This document shows positions 1 through 8,332 of a stretch of DNA of 64,000 nucleotides, piece after piece. The position numbers were made by a program, and so were the translations under genes. The stretch's first letter is position 1. Every line of letters starts with the position of its first letter. The stretch covers positions 1,674,001 to 1,738,000 of the forward strand of contig NZ_JBEPSJ010000001.1 in the NCBI RefSeq assembly GCF_040548875.1, given 5' to 3'. The DNA is from Conyzicola nivalis_A. GTDB taxonomy: Bacteria; Actinomycetota; Actinomycetes; Actinomycetales; Microbacteriaceae. The notes beneath the pieces are model-generated. The model was not told where the DNA came from. It did not search any database and was given only the letters and a program-made list of their open reading frames with translations.

Positions 1-1309
1 TGACGCGGCCGGCGACGTAGGGGGCGAGCACGCCGATGGCCTTCGCCGGGTCGCTGATCGTGAGGGAGCGCACGTCGGGCAGGGCCTCGCTGAGCGCCTT
101 GATGCCGTTGAGGGCGACGTAGGCGCGCATCACGTCGTTGGCGCCCTCGAAGATCGGGAAGATGCGGAAGTCGCGCAACGCCTTGGAGAGGGGGTGGTCG
201 TCCATGTAGGCGGTTCCGCCGTGCACCTGGAACGCCTTGTTGAGGGCTTTCCAGCCGACGTCGCTCGCGACGACCTTCGTCATCGCCGACTCGAGCGAGA
301 AGTCGGCGACGCCGCGGTCGACGAGCCCGGTGGTCAGGTAGCTCATCGACTCGAGGCCGTAGATCTGCGTGTTCATCCAGGCCGCCTTCTCCTCGACGAG
401 CTCGAAGTCGATGAGGGGCCGGCCGAACTGCTGGCGGGCATTGGCGTGCTCGAGGGTGTAGCCGAGGAATGTCTTCATGCCGCCGGCGATCGACGTGCCC
501 ATCGACATGCGCCCGTTGTTCAGGGTGTTCATGGCGATGCGGAAGCCGTCGCCCGGCTCGCCCAGCAGGTTCTCCGCCGGCACGCGCACGTTGTTGAAGT
601 GCACGCGCTGCAGGTTGTTCGCGCGGAGGCCGAGCGTGTCGAAGCGGGGTCCGGTGCTGAGGCCCTCGGTTCCCTTCTCGACGACGAGGGCGACGTGGCC
701 GAGGTCGCTGCGCGCGAACACGGTGAGCACGTCCTTCGAGCCGTTGCCGATCCAGCGCTTCTCGCCGTTGAGGATCCAGCTGCCGTCGCTCTGCCGCTCG
801 GCCCACGTCTCGAGGTTGTAGGCGTCGGAGCCGACGTTCGGCTCGGTGAGCACGAACGCGGCGAGCTTGCGCCCGGCCGCGAGGTCGGGCAACCAGCGGG
901 CCTTCTGGTCGTCGTTGCCGTAGAGGTAGATGGGCTTGGTACCGATCGACTGGTGCACGCCCATAACGACGGCGAGCGCGCCGTCTGAGCGGCCGAACTC
1001 CTCCATCACCCGGCAGTAGCCGGTCTGGCTGAGGCCCTGGCCGCCGTACTGCTCGTCGACGAACAGCCCGAGCAGGCCGCGCTCTCCGAGGTCGCGGATC
1101 GTGTCGTCGCCGACCCAGCGGTCGGCCTCGGCCTTCCACGGGTCGTAGGTGTTCGCGAGGTAGTCGCGTGCGCTGCCCGCGAGGGCTTCGACCTTCGTGC
1201 GCTCCGCGGACTCGAGCAACGGGTATGGCATCACGAGCTCGGAGTGGGTGTTTCCGAGGAAGAGAGCCTTGGTGAAGGAGGGCTTGGATGAACGATCGAC
1301 GCTGGCCAT
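1..1309 (-). CDS. Acyl-CoA dehydrogenase, very-long-chain type (3' end cut by window)
   Basis: FAD-dependent acyl-CoA dehydrogenase, the first step of fatty acid beta-oxidation. About 436 residues are visible, and the C-terminus runs off the left edge. The N-terminus (SFTKALFLGNTHSELVMPYP) resembles the VLCAD/ACAD9 subgroup. The signature FVLTEPNVGSDA lies near residue 160. The segment IFEGANDVMRAYVAL carries the glutamate expected to be the catalytic base. VLCAD-type enzymes have an extra C-terminal domain, and its start is consistent with the reading frame continuing past the window. The ATG at 1307-1309 was chosen because it leads directly into the conserved N-terminus. It is transcribed divergently from rsmD, with 93 bp between the two starts. 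Substrate chain length cannot be read from sequence. Confidence 0.9.
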   Translation of the reverse strand, partial: MASVDRSSKPSFTKALFLGNTHSELVMPYPLLESAERTKVEALAGSARDYLANTYDPWKAEADRWVGDDTIRDLGERGLLGLFVDEQYGGQGLSQTGYCRVMEEFGRSDGALAVVMGVHQSIGTKPIYLYGNDDQKARWLPDLAAGRKLAAFVLTEPNVGSDAYNLETWAERQSDGSWILNGEKRWIGNGSKDVLTVFARSDLGHVALVVEKGTEGLSTGPRFDTLGLRANNLQRVHFNNVRVPAENLLGEPGDGFRIAMNTLNNGRMSMGTSIAGGMKTFLGYTLEHANARQQFGRPLIDFELVEEKAAWMNTQIYGLESMSYLTTGLVDRGVADFSLESAMTKVVASDVGWKALNKAFQVHGGTAYMDDHPLSKALRDFRIFPIFEGANDVMRAYVALNGIKALSEALPDVRSLTISDPAKAIGVLAPYVAGRV

Positions 1310-1402
1310 GCATCCGATTGTGTGGATTCTCTGGCGGTCTCGCCAACGCTTTGTCGCATCCCTACTACGAAGGCCCGGTGGAATCCCGGTACCGTTGGGG
1401 CA

Positions 1403-1972
1403 ATGACCCGCATCATCTCCGGCTTCGCCGGTTCGCTCACGCTCGCCGTTCCCCGCTCGGGCACACGCCCCACGAGCGACCGGGTGCGTGAGGCGATCTT
1501 CTCCGCGCTCGACGCGCGGGGGGCGCTCGACGGTGCCCGGGTCGTCGACCTGTACGCGGGCACCGGTTCGCTCGGGCTGGAGGCGGCCTCCCGCGGCGCC
1601 GCGCACGTGACCCTGGTCGAGATGGGGCCCGCCGCCGTGAAGGCCTGTCGCGCGAACGCGGCCCTCGTGCTGCGCTCACGGCCGAAGGGCAGCGCGCTGG
1701 CGATCGAGACGTCGGGCCAGGCCGTCGACGCGTTCCTCGCTCCCTCGGTCGCGATCTGGGACGTGGTCTTCCTCGACCCGCCGTACGACCTCGGCGAGGC
1801 CGAGCTGGCGCATACGCTGGCGCTGCTCGCCCCGCGCGTCTCCCCCGACGCGGTTGTCGTGCTCGAGCGCAGCTCGCGCAGCCCCCAGCCGCAGCTGCCC
1901 GCCGGCCTCGAGGTCGAGCGTCGCAAGGACTACGGCGACACGACCCTCTGGTGGCTCGGCGCCGCCGAGTAG
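1403..1972 (+). CDS. rsmD: 16S rRNA (guanine(966)-N2)-methyltransferase RsmD
   Basis: SAM-dependent methyltransferase that modifies G966 of 16S rRNA in the small ribosomal subunit. It has 189 residues, the usual RsmD size. The N-terminus is MTRIISGFAGSLTL, followed by RPTSDRVREAIFSAL, the SAM-binding VVDLYAGTGSLGLEAASRGA, and the catalytic N2-methyltransferase motif DPPY (VVFLDPPYDL). The frame is open 27 codons further upstream, but the ATG at 1403 starts exactly at the family N-terminus and the upstream codons show no family similarity. It converges on the Gfo/Idh gene with only 4 bp between the stop codons. Function is certain at family level. Confidence 0.95.
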   Translation: MTRIISGFAGSLTLAVPRSGTRPTSDRVREAIFSALDARGALDGARVVDLYAGTGSLGLEAASRGAAHVTLVEMGPAAVKACRANAALVLRSRPKGSALAIETSGQAVDAFLAPSVAIWDVVFLDPPYDLGEAELAHTLALLAPRVSPDAVVVLERSSRSPQPQLPAGLEVERRKDYGDTTLWWLGAAE

Positions 1973-1976
1973 CCTG

Positions 1977-3047
1977 CTACGCCCAGGGCATCTCGCCCGA
2001 GTGCAGCGTCTGGCCCGACTCCGCGGCCTCGTCGACGAGCATGCCGAGGTAGTGGTCGTGGCTGGCGTCGGCGAGCGAGTAGAACGGCTCGCCCGTCTGC
2101 ACGAACACCGCCATGCGGTGCATGACCTCGGCGACTGCGAGCTCGTCGTCGTTCAGCCGGGCGGGAGCGAACCGGTTCTCGAAGTGCACCGTGTCGCGGA
2201 GCAGGATGCGACGCAGGTAGCTGCCCTCGAGGTCGCCGTCGATGCCGGTCGCCTCACGGTGCAGCCGCTCGCGCCGCGGCTCCCCCGGACCGGCCAGCCA
2301 CGCCACCTCGTCGTTCACGAGCTCGCCGTGGGAGCCCGCGATGATCATCTGGCGGGAGCGGATGGGCGAGAAGTACTGCTCGCCGTTGAAGTCGAACTCC
2401 GCCGTAGCCCGCCCGAAGTCGAGATGAGCGGTCGTGGTGACCGCGTCGACCTGCTCGAGCGTGGCCGACCATCCGCCGCGGCCCCGGCCGGTGACCATCC
2501 GTTCGACGGCGGTGTGCGCGGTGATCGCGACCGGTTCGAATCCGATGCCGAGAGCCAGTCGCACGAGGCTGATGCCGTGGTAGCCGTGCGCGACCGAGAC
2601 CCGGGCGCGCTGGACCTCGCCGAGAAGTCCCGACCGTGCGACCGACAGCCGCGCGGAGTGGTGCGGCTGGTACTGGTACTGCTCGGCGACCTGCACGGGG
2701 GCCGACCCGAGCTCCTCGTTGAGCGCCACGAGGCCGGGCAGGTCGGGTGCCGGCGGCGTCTCTGTGAGCACCGGGATGCCCGCGGCCGCGAGCTGTGCCG
2801 TGATCTCCGGGGCCACCGCCCACGGGGTGGAGACGACGACGTAGTCGTAGGCCGCGGCGGTGAGGAAGTCGGCCATGCTCGTGGTCGCCGCGACGCCCCA
2901 CTCGCGTCGCACGCGTTCCGCGGACTCGTCGCTGCGCACCAGCACGCGGGCGACCGCGAACCGCTCGGGGAGATCGCGCGCGATCCTGAGGAAGTACTCC
3001 GCGCGCCAGCTCGCACCGACCACGCCTATCGTCACGGGAGAGCTCAT
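1977..3047 (-). CDS. Gfo/Idh/MocA family oxidoreductase
   Basis: NAD(P)-dependent oxidoreductase of the Gfo/Idh/MocA superfamily, 356 residues. The N-terminal Rossmann motif VTIGVVGASWRAEYFLRIA is followed by a cofactor-domain pattern ending VLTETPPAPD. In this position the family usually has EKP, so the lysine thought to act in catalysis or cofactor contact is replaced by T/P. The C-terminal half (for example DFNGEQYFSPIRSRQM) fits the second alpha/beta domain. Its ATG overlaps the thiL stop (ATGA), so it is probably co-translated with thiL. Substrate is unknown; sugar or inositol derivatives are usual for the family. The altered EKP motif makes normal dehydrogenase activity uncertain. Confidence 0.8.
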   Translation of the reverse strand: MSSPVTIGVVGASWRAEYFLRIARDLPERFAVARVLVRSDESAERVRREWGVAATTSMADFLTAAAYDYVVVSTPWAVAPEITAQLAAAGIPVLTETPPAPDLPGLVALNEELGSAPVQVAEQYQYQPHHSARLSVARSGLLGEVQRARVSVAHGYHGISLVRLALGIGFEPVAITAHTAVERMVTGRGRGGWSATLEQVDAVTTTAHLDFGRATAEFDFNGEQYFSPIRSRQMIIAGSHGELVNDEVAWLAGPGEPRRERLHREATGIDGDLEGSYLRRILLRDTVHFENRFAPARLNDDELAVAEVMHRMAVFVQTGEPFYSLADASHDHYLGMLVDEAAESGQTLHSGEMPWA

Positions 3048-4021
3048 CAGCCGCGACCTCCGCTCCACTGCTCGTAGGGATCCCAGCCGCCGCGCTCCTC
3101 GTAGTGCTGCCCGTCGACGAGCAGGCCGGAGCCCGCCACAACGGTGCCGATGGCGCGGAATCCGCCCGGCAGCGACGTGCCGGGCGGGAAGGTGGCGAGC
3201 AGGGAGTGGTCCTCCCCGCCGTCGAGCGCCTCGCGGGAGCCGATCGCGGCGGCGTCGAGCGAGAGGGCGACTCCGCTCGCCTGCGCGATCCGGCGGGCGT
3301 CGAGCGCGAGCCCGTCGCTGAGGTCGAGCATCGCCGTCGCGCCCGCCTGCGCGGCGAGCACGCCGTCGGCGATGGGCGGTGTCGGGGCGAGCTGGGCGGC
3401 GACGAGGTCGGGGTCGCTCGCGCGGAGGGAGGCCGCGGCCGAGGCATCCGGCTGTCCGTCCACCGTGCCGCGCTCGAACAGCAGGGCCAGGCCCGCCGCG
3501 GCACGCCCGAGCGCGCCGGAGACGGCGACGACGTCGCCAGGGCGGGCGCCGGAGCGCAGCACGGGGGCGCGTCCGGAGAGGTCGCCGAAGGCGGTGACGG
3601 CGATCGTCAGTGTGTCGGAGACCGAGAGGTCGCCGCCGACGACGCCGCAGCCGGGGGCGAGCGCGAGGCACGCGTCGCGCAGGCCGTCGGCGATGCCCTC
3701 GAGCAGGGAGACGGGCGAGTCGGCTGGGGCGGCGATCGCCACGACGAGGGCGGTCGGCGTCGCGCCCATGGCCGCGACGTCGGCGAGATTGGATGCCGCG
3801 GCCTTCCAGCCGAGGTCGTGCGGGGCCGACCAGGCGAGACGGAAGTCGGGGCCGTGGATCATCATGTCGGTCGTGACCACGAAGCGGGAGTCGGGGGCCG
3901 ACATCACCGCGGAGTCGTCGCCCGGTCCGACGAGTGCGTGGTCGGACTGCGGCAGGCGGGGGAAGATGCGCGCGAGGGTGGCGGACTCCCCGATGCCGCG
4001 CAGCGTATCGGGTTGCGTCAT
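3047..4021 (-). CDS. thiL: Thiamine-monophosphate kinase ThiL
   Basis: Phosphorylates thiamine monophosphate to the cofactor thiamine diphosphate. It has 324 residues, as expected. Typical motifs in order are GIGESATLARIFP, GPGDDSAVM (Mg/ATP site), TTDMMIHGPDFR, GWKAAASNLADVAAMGA, GGDLS and LDLSDGLALD, ending EERGGWDPYEQW. The gene sits beside DUF3515 and ddl, the same order known from Mycobacterium (ddlA, a DUF3515 gene, thiL). It is divergent from the DUF3515 lipoprotein gene, with 23 bp between start codons, so the two promoters must overlap. Confidence 0.96.
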   Translation of the reverse strand: MTQPDTLRGIGESATLARIFPRLPQSDHALVGPGDDSAVMSAPDSRFVVTTDMMIHGPDFRLAWSAPHDLGWKAAASNLADVAAMGATPTALVVAIAAPADSPVSLLEGIADGLRDACLALAPGCGVVGGDLSVSDTLTIAVTAFGDLSGRAPVLRSGARPGDVVAVSGALGRAAAGLALLFERGTVDGQPDASAAASLRASDPDLVAAQLAPTPPIADGVLAAQAGATAMLDLSDGLALDARRIAQASGVALSLDAAAIGSREALDGGEDHSLLATFPPGTSLPGGFRAIGTVVAGSGLLVDGQHYEERGGWDPYEQWSGGRG

Positions 4022-4044
4022 GCTTCACACGGTAGCCTGAACCG

Positions 4045-4557
4045 GTGAAATCGATGCTCCGCCTGACCGCCGTCACCCTGATCGCCCTCGGAGCCCTCAC
4101 GGGCTGCGCGCAGACGGTCAACTTCGAACCGGCAGCGGACGCGAAGAACCCCGGATGCGCCGAGATCATGGTGCGCCTGCCCGAGACCGTGGGCGACCTG
4201 CCGCTGCGCGAGACCAACTCGCAGGGCACGGGTGCGTGGGGCACGCCCGACGCTTCGGTGCTGCTGCGGTGCGGTGTCGCGATCCCCGACCGGGCGAGCA
4301 TCCTGCCGTGCGTGCTCGTCGAGAACGTCTACTGGCTGCGCGACGACGCCGACGCCCCGAACTACGTGTTCACGACCTACGGACGTGAGCCCGCGACCGA
4401 GGTCATCGTCAACCGCGACAAGGTCTCGCCCGGGTCGGCGCTGTTCGAGCTCGTCGACGCCGTCGAGTCGACGACCGAGACTGCGCAGTGCACCGAGATC
4501 GAAGACAGTCTGGGCGCCCCGACGCAGACCGAGACGCCGACGACACCTGCGCCGTAG
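4045..4557 (+). CDS. DUF3515 family lipoprotein
   Basis: Predicted secreted lipoprotein of the actinobacterial DUF3515 family, 170 residues. The signal peptide is hydrophobic (LRLTAVTLIALGALTGC) and ends in an LTGC lipobox, so the mature protein would be anchored by its lipidated cysteine to the outer face of the membrane. Conserved-looking features are PGCAEIMVRLPETVGDLPLR, further cysteines, and a Thr/Pro-rich tail. Start is GTG at 4045, with an in-frame ATG three codons later. The family is found next to ddl and thiL in many actinobacteria but has no established function. The gene ends right at the three 83-bp hairpin repeats, which probably terminate it. Confidence 0.85.
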   Translation: MKSMLRLTAVTLIALGALTGCAQTVNFEPAADAKNPGCAEIMVRLPETVGDLPLRETNSQGTGAWGTPDASVLLRCGVAIPDRASILPCVLVENVYWLRDDADAPNYVFTTYGREPATEVIVNRDKVSPGSALFELVDAVESTTETAQCTEIEDSLGAPTQTETPTTPAP

Positions 4558-4560
4558 AAC

Positions 4561-4809
4561 AGAGGGGCAAGGATCCGACGTACACGCACCCGCTAAACCT
4601 CGGAAGTCTGCCCCACAGCTCGCCGTGCCCTCGCACAGACAGCAGAGGGGCAAGGATCCGACGTACACGCACCCGCTAAACCTCGGAAGTCTGCCCCACA
4701 GCTCGCCCTGCCCCCGCACAGACAGCAGAGGGGCAAGAATCCGACGTACACGCACCCGCTGAACGTCGGAAGTCTGCCCCGCAGCTCGCCGTGCCCCCGC
4801 AGCTCGCCG
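4561..4809. repeat. Three tandem 83-bp repeats, each holding an imperfect hairpin
   Basis: Copies begin at 4561, 4644 and 4727, an exact 83-bp period. The first two are almost identical and the third has drifted, ending in short CAGCTCGCCG-type repeats up to about 4820. Each copy contains inverted arms GGGGCA...TCCGACGT and ACGTCGGA...TGCCCC around a loop such as ACACGCACCCGCTAA, with a 4-nt internal mismatch (hairpins 4564-4614, 4647-4697, 4730-4780). The block lies between the convergent DUF3515 and ddl genes, filling almost the whole 303-bp gap, so a shared bidirectional terminator or a REP-like element is plausible. No ORF of interest is present here. Confidence 0.9.
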
Positions 4810-4860
4810 CAGCTCGCCGCAGGGTGCGGCCAGTCGTGCGGGGCCGGGGGCTGGGGGGCT

Positions 4861-5991
4861 CTAGGCCCGCGGGCCGTCGAGGCCGACGAGCTTGCCAGCG
4901 ATGCCGCCGGCGGCGCGCAGCGCGGCCCCGGAGCCGAAGCCCGAGGCGGGCAGCACGACGCGACGGTCGCGGGCCTCGACGAGAGCGTCCTTCAGAACCG
5001 TGGCCGCGGGCACCTGCGGGGCCCACAGGTAGAGCGACATCGCGCCGGGGATCGAGTTGACCTCGTTGACGAAGAGAGATCCGGATGCTTCATCCAGCAG
5101 CAGATCCACGCGGACGACGCCGGTGAGCGCCGTGACCTCGGCCACGCGCGTGGCCAGCTCGGCGGCCAGGGTCGCGATCGCGGGGTCGACGTCGGCGGGG
5201 AACTCGCGCGGGGCGCTCGAGAGGCCGGCCTCGGCTCCGGCGCCTCCGGAGAGGTACTTCTCGGCGTAGGAGTACAGCCCGCTCTCGGAGGAGCTGCGCA
5301 CGGGCTTCTCGAGCGCCGTGACCTCGAGCTGCGGGTAGGTGCGGAACGAGATGTTCAGGTCGACGAGCTCGGGCCGGTACGGCTCGACCACGGCACCGGC
5401 ACGCAGGTGCGCCGAGGCGCGGGCGATCGCGCGAGCGGCATCCGCGTCTTCGACGATCTCTATGCCGATCGACGATCCGCCGAAGCGGGGCTTGACGATG
5501 TACGGGCCGGGGAACGACGGCGCGCGGGTGGGCGAGAGCAGCTCGCGGCGGAGCGCCGGGATGCCGGCGACCTCCATGAGGCCGCCGAAGGCCAGCTTGT
5601 CCATGCCGACGGCGCCCGCGAACAGCGTGGAGCCGGTGGCGGGGATGCCGAGGAGGGTGAACAGCGCCGCCGCTCCCCCGCCCTCGCCGACGCCCCCGTG
5701 CAGGGTGAGCAGCACGGCGGAGATATCGAGCGCCCGCTTCTTCACGTAGAGGCCGGTGTCGCCGGACAGGCGCACGTCGACGGCCTTCGCGCCCTTGGGC
5801 ACGCCGTTCAGGTAGTCCTTGGCCTCGGTCGCGGCCGGCACGAGCCACCAGTCACCGTTCGGCGCCCAGTAGATCGGCAGCACCTGCTCGCCGCTCGCGG
5901 TGAGCACTCGCTCGGACTGCAGACCGGTGAGGATCGAAATCTCGTGCTCGGGCGACGGCCCGCCAAACAGAACTGCCCAGGGAGAACTCAC
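4861..5991 (-). CDS. ddl: D-alanine-D-alanine ligase family protein (divergent)
   Basis: ATP-grasp ligase expected to join two D-alanines for peptidoglycan precursors in the cytoplasm; 376 residues. Family motifs are GGPSPEHEIS, LHGGVGEGGGAAALF, VKPRFGGSSIG and the Mg-binding VNEVNSIPG. The EKY of the omega-loop is kept (YSYAEKYL), which fits D-Ala as second substrate. Oddities: LHGxxGEDGxxQ reads GEGGGAA, and DKxxSK reads DKLAFGG, so the second lysine, an ATP ligand in E. coli DdlB, is a glycine. Start is GTG at 5989-5991. It lies 60 bp downstream of the MurF-like gene. It could be the cell's only Ddl or a specialised paralogue; the position matches the standard actinobacterial ddl locus. 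Confidence 0.85.
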   Translation of the reverse strand: MSSPWAVLFGGPSPEHEISILTGLQSERVLTASGEQVLPIYWAPNGDWWLVPAATEAKDYLNGVPKGAKAVDVRLSGDTGLYVKKRALDISAVLLTLHGGVGEGGGAAALFTLLGIPATGSTLFAGAVGMDKLAFGGLMEVAGIPALRRELLSPTRAPSFPGPYIVKPRFGGSSIGIEIVEDADAARAIARASAHLRAGAVVEPYRPELVDLNISFRTYPQLEVTALEKPVRSSSESGLYSYAEKYLSGGAGAEAGLSSAPREFPADVDPAIATLAAELATRVAEVTALTGVVRVDLLLDEASGSLFVNEVNSIPGAMSLYLWAPQVPAATVLKDALVEARDRRVVLPASGFGSGAALRAAGGIAGKLVGLDGPRA

Positions 5992-6051
5992 GGGTAACCA
6001 TCCAAAACGTCGTTCAGCCGCACGCGTCTTCTGCTGGCCCGGTGCGGCTGG

Positions 6052-7596
6052 TTACGGGTAGTGGTCCGGCAGGTCGTTCTCATAGAGGATAACGCCTCGG
6101 TCGCCGGCCTGATCGAGCGCCGCAGCGACGGCCTCGGTTCTGCGGTCGAAAATCCTCACGGGACCGCCGACGGATCCCGCGCCGGCGGTGAGGGCGGCGC
6201 GGTTCGTGCGGGCGATCGCGAACAGGTGGCCGCCGGCCGCTGCGATGGATGCTGCGAACTCGGTGTTGCGCTGCACCTGCACGCTGCCCAGCTCGACCAT
6301 GCCGGGGGTGACGACGACGAGGGGTCCCCCGCGCTCGGCGGCGATCGCGGCGGCGCCCTCGAGCGCGCGCTGCGCGCCCACCGGGTTGGAGTTGTAGGTG
6401 TCGTCGATGACGACGACGCCGCTCTCGGCGTGCTGCACCTCGGCGCGGTGCGGCGAGTCGGGCAGGGCGTCGAGCCTGGTGGCGATCGCGGAGAGGGGGA
6501 TCTCGAGCGCGTGCGCGATGCCCACCGCGACCGCGAGGTTCACGGCGTGGCCGACGCCGGGGATGACGACCGTGGCCGTCGAACGCGCGGCGCCCTCGCG
6601 CACCGAGATGGTCTCCCCCGCGGCATCCACGACGACGTCGGCGTCTGTTCCCGGCACGGTCGACACGGTGATGACTCGCTTGCTCTCTGCGCGGCATCTC
6701 TCGGCCAGTCCGGCGAGCAGCGGGTCGTCGATCGGCAGCACCACGGTGCGGGCCTTCTCGGTGATCTCCGACTTGGCCTGGAAGATCACGTCGCGGCTGC
6801 CCATGCGGGCCAGGTGGGCCTCGCCGATGGTGGTGATCGCGGCGATGTCGGGCGGGAAGCTCTCGCTCAGCTCGCGGATCTCACCGCGGCCGTAGACGCC
6901 CATCTCGGCGATGAACACCTCGGTGCCGGGAACGACGCGGTCGTTGACGGCTCGCGAGAGGCCGAGCAGGTTGTTGAAGCTGGCGGGAGAGGCGACGACG
7001 GAGAACGCGCTCGACAGGAGGTGCGCCACATATCCCTTCGTCGACGTCTTGCCGTAGGAGCCGGTGATCGCGACCACGGTCGGTGCGACCTGCTTGATGC
7101 GCTTGCGTGCGCTGAGCATCCACTTGCGTGACAGGCGCTTCTCGACGGGCTTCATGATGGCCAGCGCGAGGTCGGTGATGCGCGGCGCAAGCAGAAGGGT
7201 GAGTGCCACGCCCGTCGAACCGACGACGAAGACGAGGGCGGCCCCGACGACGGCGACGAGCACGATCCACGCCACGAGCAGTCGCTTGAGGCGGTCGGTC
7301 CAGGCGAGCGGGGCGCTCGTGCCGCGCACCTTGAGGCCGATGGGCAGGAAGGCGAGCAGGATGACGGCGGCGATCGCGAAGCCGCTGAAGTAGCGCAGCA
7401 CGGAGACCGCCGTCAGCACCACGACGAGCGCGGTGAGGATGGCGTTCACCGGACTGACCCGGATCCACAGCCAGGCGAGCCGCGACACCCAGGGGGCGAT
7501 GTAGTGCTCGCGCTGGGCGACACGCAGCCAGCGGCCCGCGACGGGCACGGTCGCGGCGATGCCGATCACGATGGTGAGGACGGTGATGGGGGTCAT
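6052..7596 (-). CDS. MurF-like Mur ligase with N-terminal membrane segments
   Basis: Mur-family amide ligase, 514 residues. The first ~170 residues are hydrophobic with about four predicted membrane spans (for example ILTALVVVLTAVSVL and LLVAWIVLVAVVGAALVFVV). The catalytic part follows: P-loop ITGSYGKTSTKGYVAHLL, FIAEMGVYGRGEI, and a MurF-type DDTYNSNP motif. Soluble MurF adds D-Ala-D-Ala to UDP-MurNAc-tripeptide; here the ligase would be held at the membrane. The ATG overlaps the stop of the upstream hydrolase (ATGA), and the gene is followed by ddl, so the unit gpsA-hydrolase-MurF-like-ddl is probably one transcript. Whether it replaces the division-cluster MurF or makes another amide bond cannot be told from this window. 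Confidence 0.82.
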   Translation of the reverse strand: MTPITVLTIVIGIAATVPVAGRWLRVAQREHYIAPWVSRLAWLWIRVSPVNAILTALVVVLTAVSVLRYFSGFAIAAVILLAFLPIGLKVRGTSAPLAWTDRLKRLLVAWIVLVAVVGAALVFVVGSTGVALTLLLAPRITDLALAIMKPVEKRLSRKWMLSARKRIKQVAPTVVAITGSYGKTSTKGYVAHLLSSAFSVVASPASFNNLLGLSRAVNDRVVPGTEVFIAEMGVYGRGEIRELSESFPPDIAAITTIGEAHLARMGSRDVIFQAKSEITEKARTVVLPIDDPLLAGLAERCRAESKRVITVSTVPGTDADVVVDAAGETISVREGAARSTATVVIPGVGHAVNLAVAVGIAHALEIPLSAIATRLDALPDSPHRAEVQHAESGVVVIDDTYNSNPVGAQRALEGAAAIAAERGGPLVVVTPGMVELGSVQVQRNTEFAASIAAAGGHLFAIARTNRAALTAGAGSVGGPVRIFDRRTEAVAAALDQAGDRGVILYENDLPDHYP

Positions 7597-8330
7597 GCGG
7601 ATACCTCGTCGATCAGGGCGAGCAGTTCGGAGCGCACTGCCGTGCGCAGGTCGCCGTCGAGCAGGTGGCCGGCACCGGGCACGACGCGGAAGGTCGATCC
7701 GGCGATGCGCTCGGAGGCGGCGGCACCAGCGTCGGCGGGGGCGCTGGTGTCGTTCTCGCCCCACACCATGCGCACGGGCACGCGGATGGCGGCGAGCTGC
7801 TCGTCGTAGGTCTCGCCGACGACGCGCACGAGGATGTTGCGCATCACGCCCTGGGCGGCGAGGTAGTCGGCCGAGCCGTGCTTGCGCCGCTGGTTCTCGA
7901 GCACCGACTTGGGCACGACGCCCGCCTTCGCGAGGGAGCGCACTACGCGGAATCCGATGGCGGGTCTGGGCGCGGCCTTCAGGCGCACGAGCGGGACGCC
8001 GGTGAGCACCATCCCCGCGACGAGGTGCGGGTACTTCTGGGCGAGGTGCACGGCGACGCGTCCGCCGAAGGAGTGGCCGACGACGATCACGGGCGCCGAG
8101 CCCTCGAGCGCCTGCGCGAGCGCGTCGGCGTACTGCTCGCTGCCCCACGCCTCGGCGGGGGCCGTGGTGATGCCGAAGCCCCACAGGTGCGGAGAGACGG
8201 CGTCGAGGCCGTCGACGATGGCGGCGAAGTCGGCTCCGCTGCGAGCCCAGCCGTGCAGGGCCACCACGGTGGCAGGGGTGGCGCCGGTCTTCTCTACGAG
8301 GAGGTCGCCGGATCCGAGGGTGCTCAGCAT
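7593..8330 (-). CDS. Alpha/beta fold hydrolase
   Basis: Alpha/beta hydrolase of 245 residues. It has VVALHGWARSGADF (oxyanion region), nucleophile elbow VVGHSFGGRVAV with a serine, an acid region VWGENDTSAP, and a histidine in VVPGAGHLLDGD, so the triad appears complete. ATG at 8330 is preceded by GGGGGAG at good spacing. A GTG two codons upstream overlaps the gpsA stop but leaves the Shine-Dalgarno too close. Its place between gpsA and the MurF-like gene suggests a role linked to cell-wall precursors. Substrate is unknown. Confidence 0.85.
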   Translation of the reverse strand: MLSTLGSGDLLVEKTGATPATVVALHGWARSGADFAAIVDGLDAVSPHLWGFGITTAPAEAWGSEQYADALAQALEGSAPVIVVGHSFGGRVAVHLAQKYPHLVAGMVLTGVPLVRLKAAPRPAIGFRVVRSLAKAGVVPKSVLENQRRKHGSADYLAAQGVMRNILVRVVGETYDEQLAAIRVPVRMVWGENDTSAPADAGAAASERIAGSTFRVVPGAGHLLDGDLRTAVRSELLALIDEVSA

Positions 8331-8332
8331 CG

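Noticed and set aside
1977..4301. A single 774-codon frame covering Gfo/Idh and thiL
   Set aside because: Only the last 356 codons encode a family match; the upstream part is thiL read out of frame. The ATG at 3047 overlaps the thiL stop.
4561..4809. CRISPR array
   Set aside because: The whole 83-bp unit repeats, with no variable spacers and only three copies. No cas genes are in the window.
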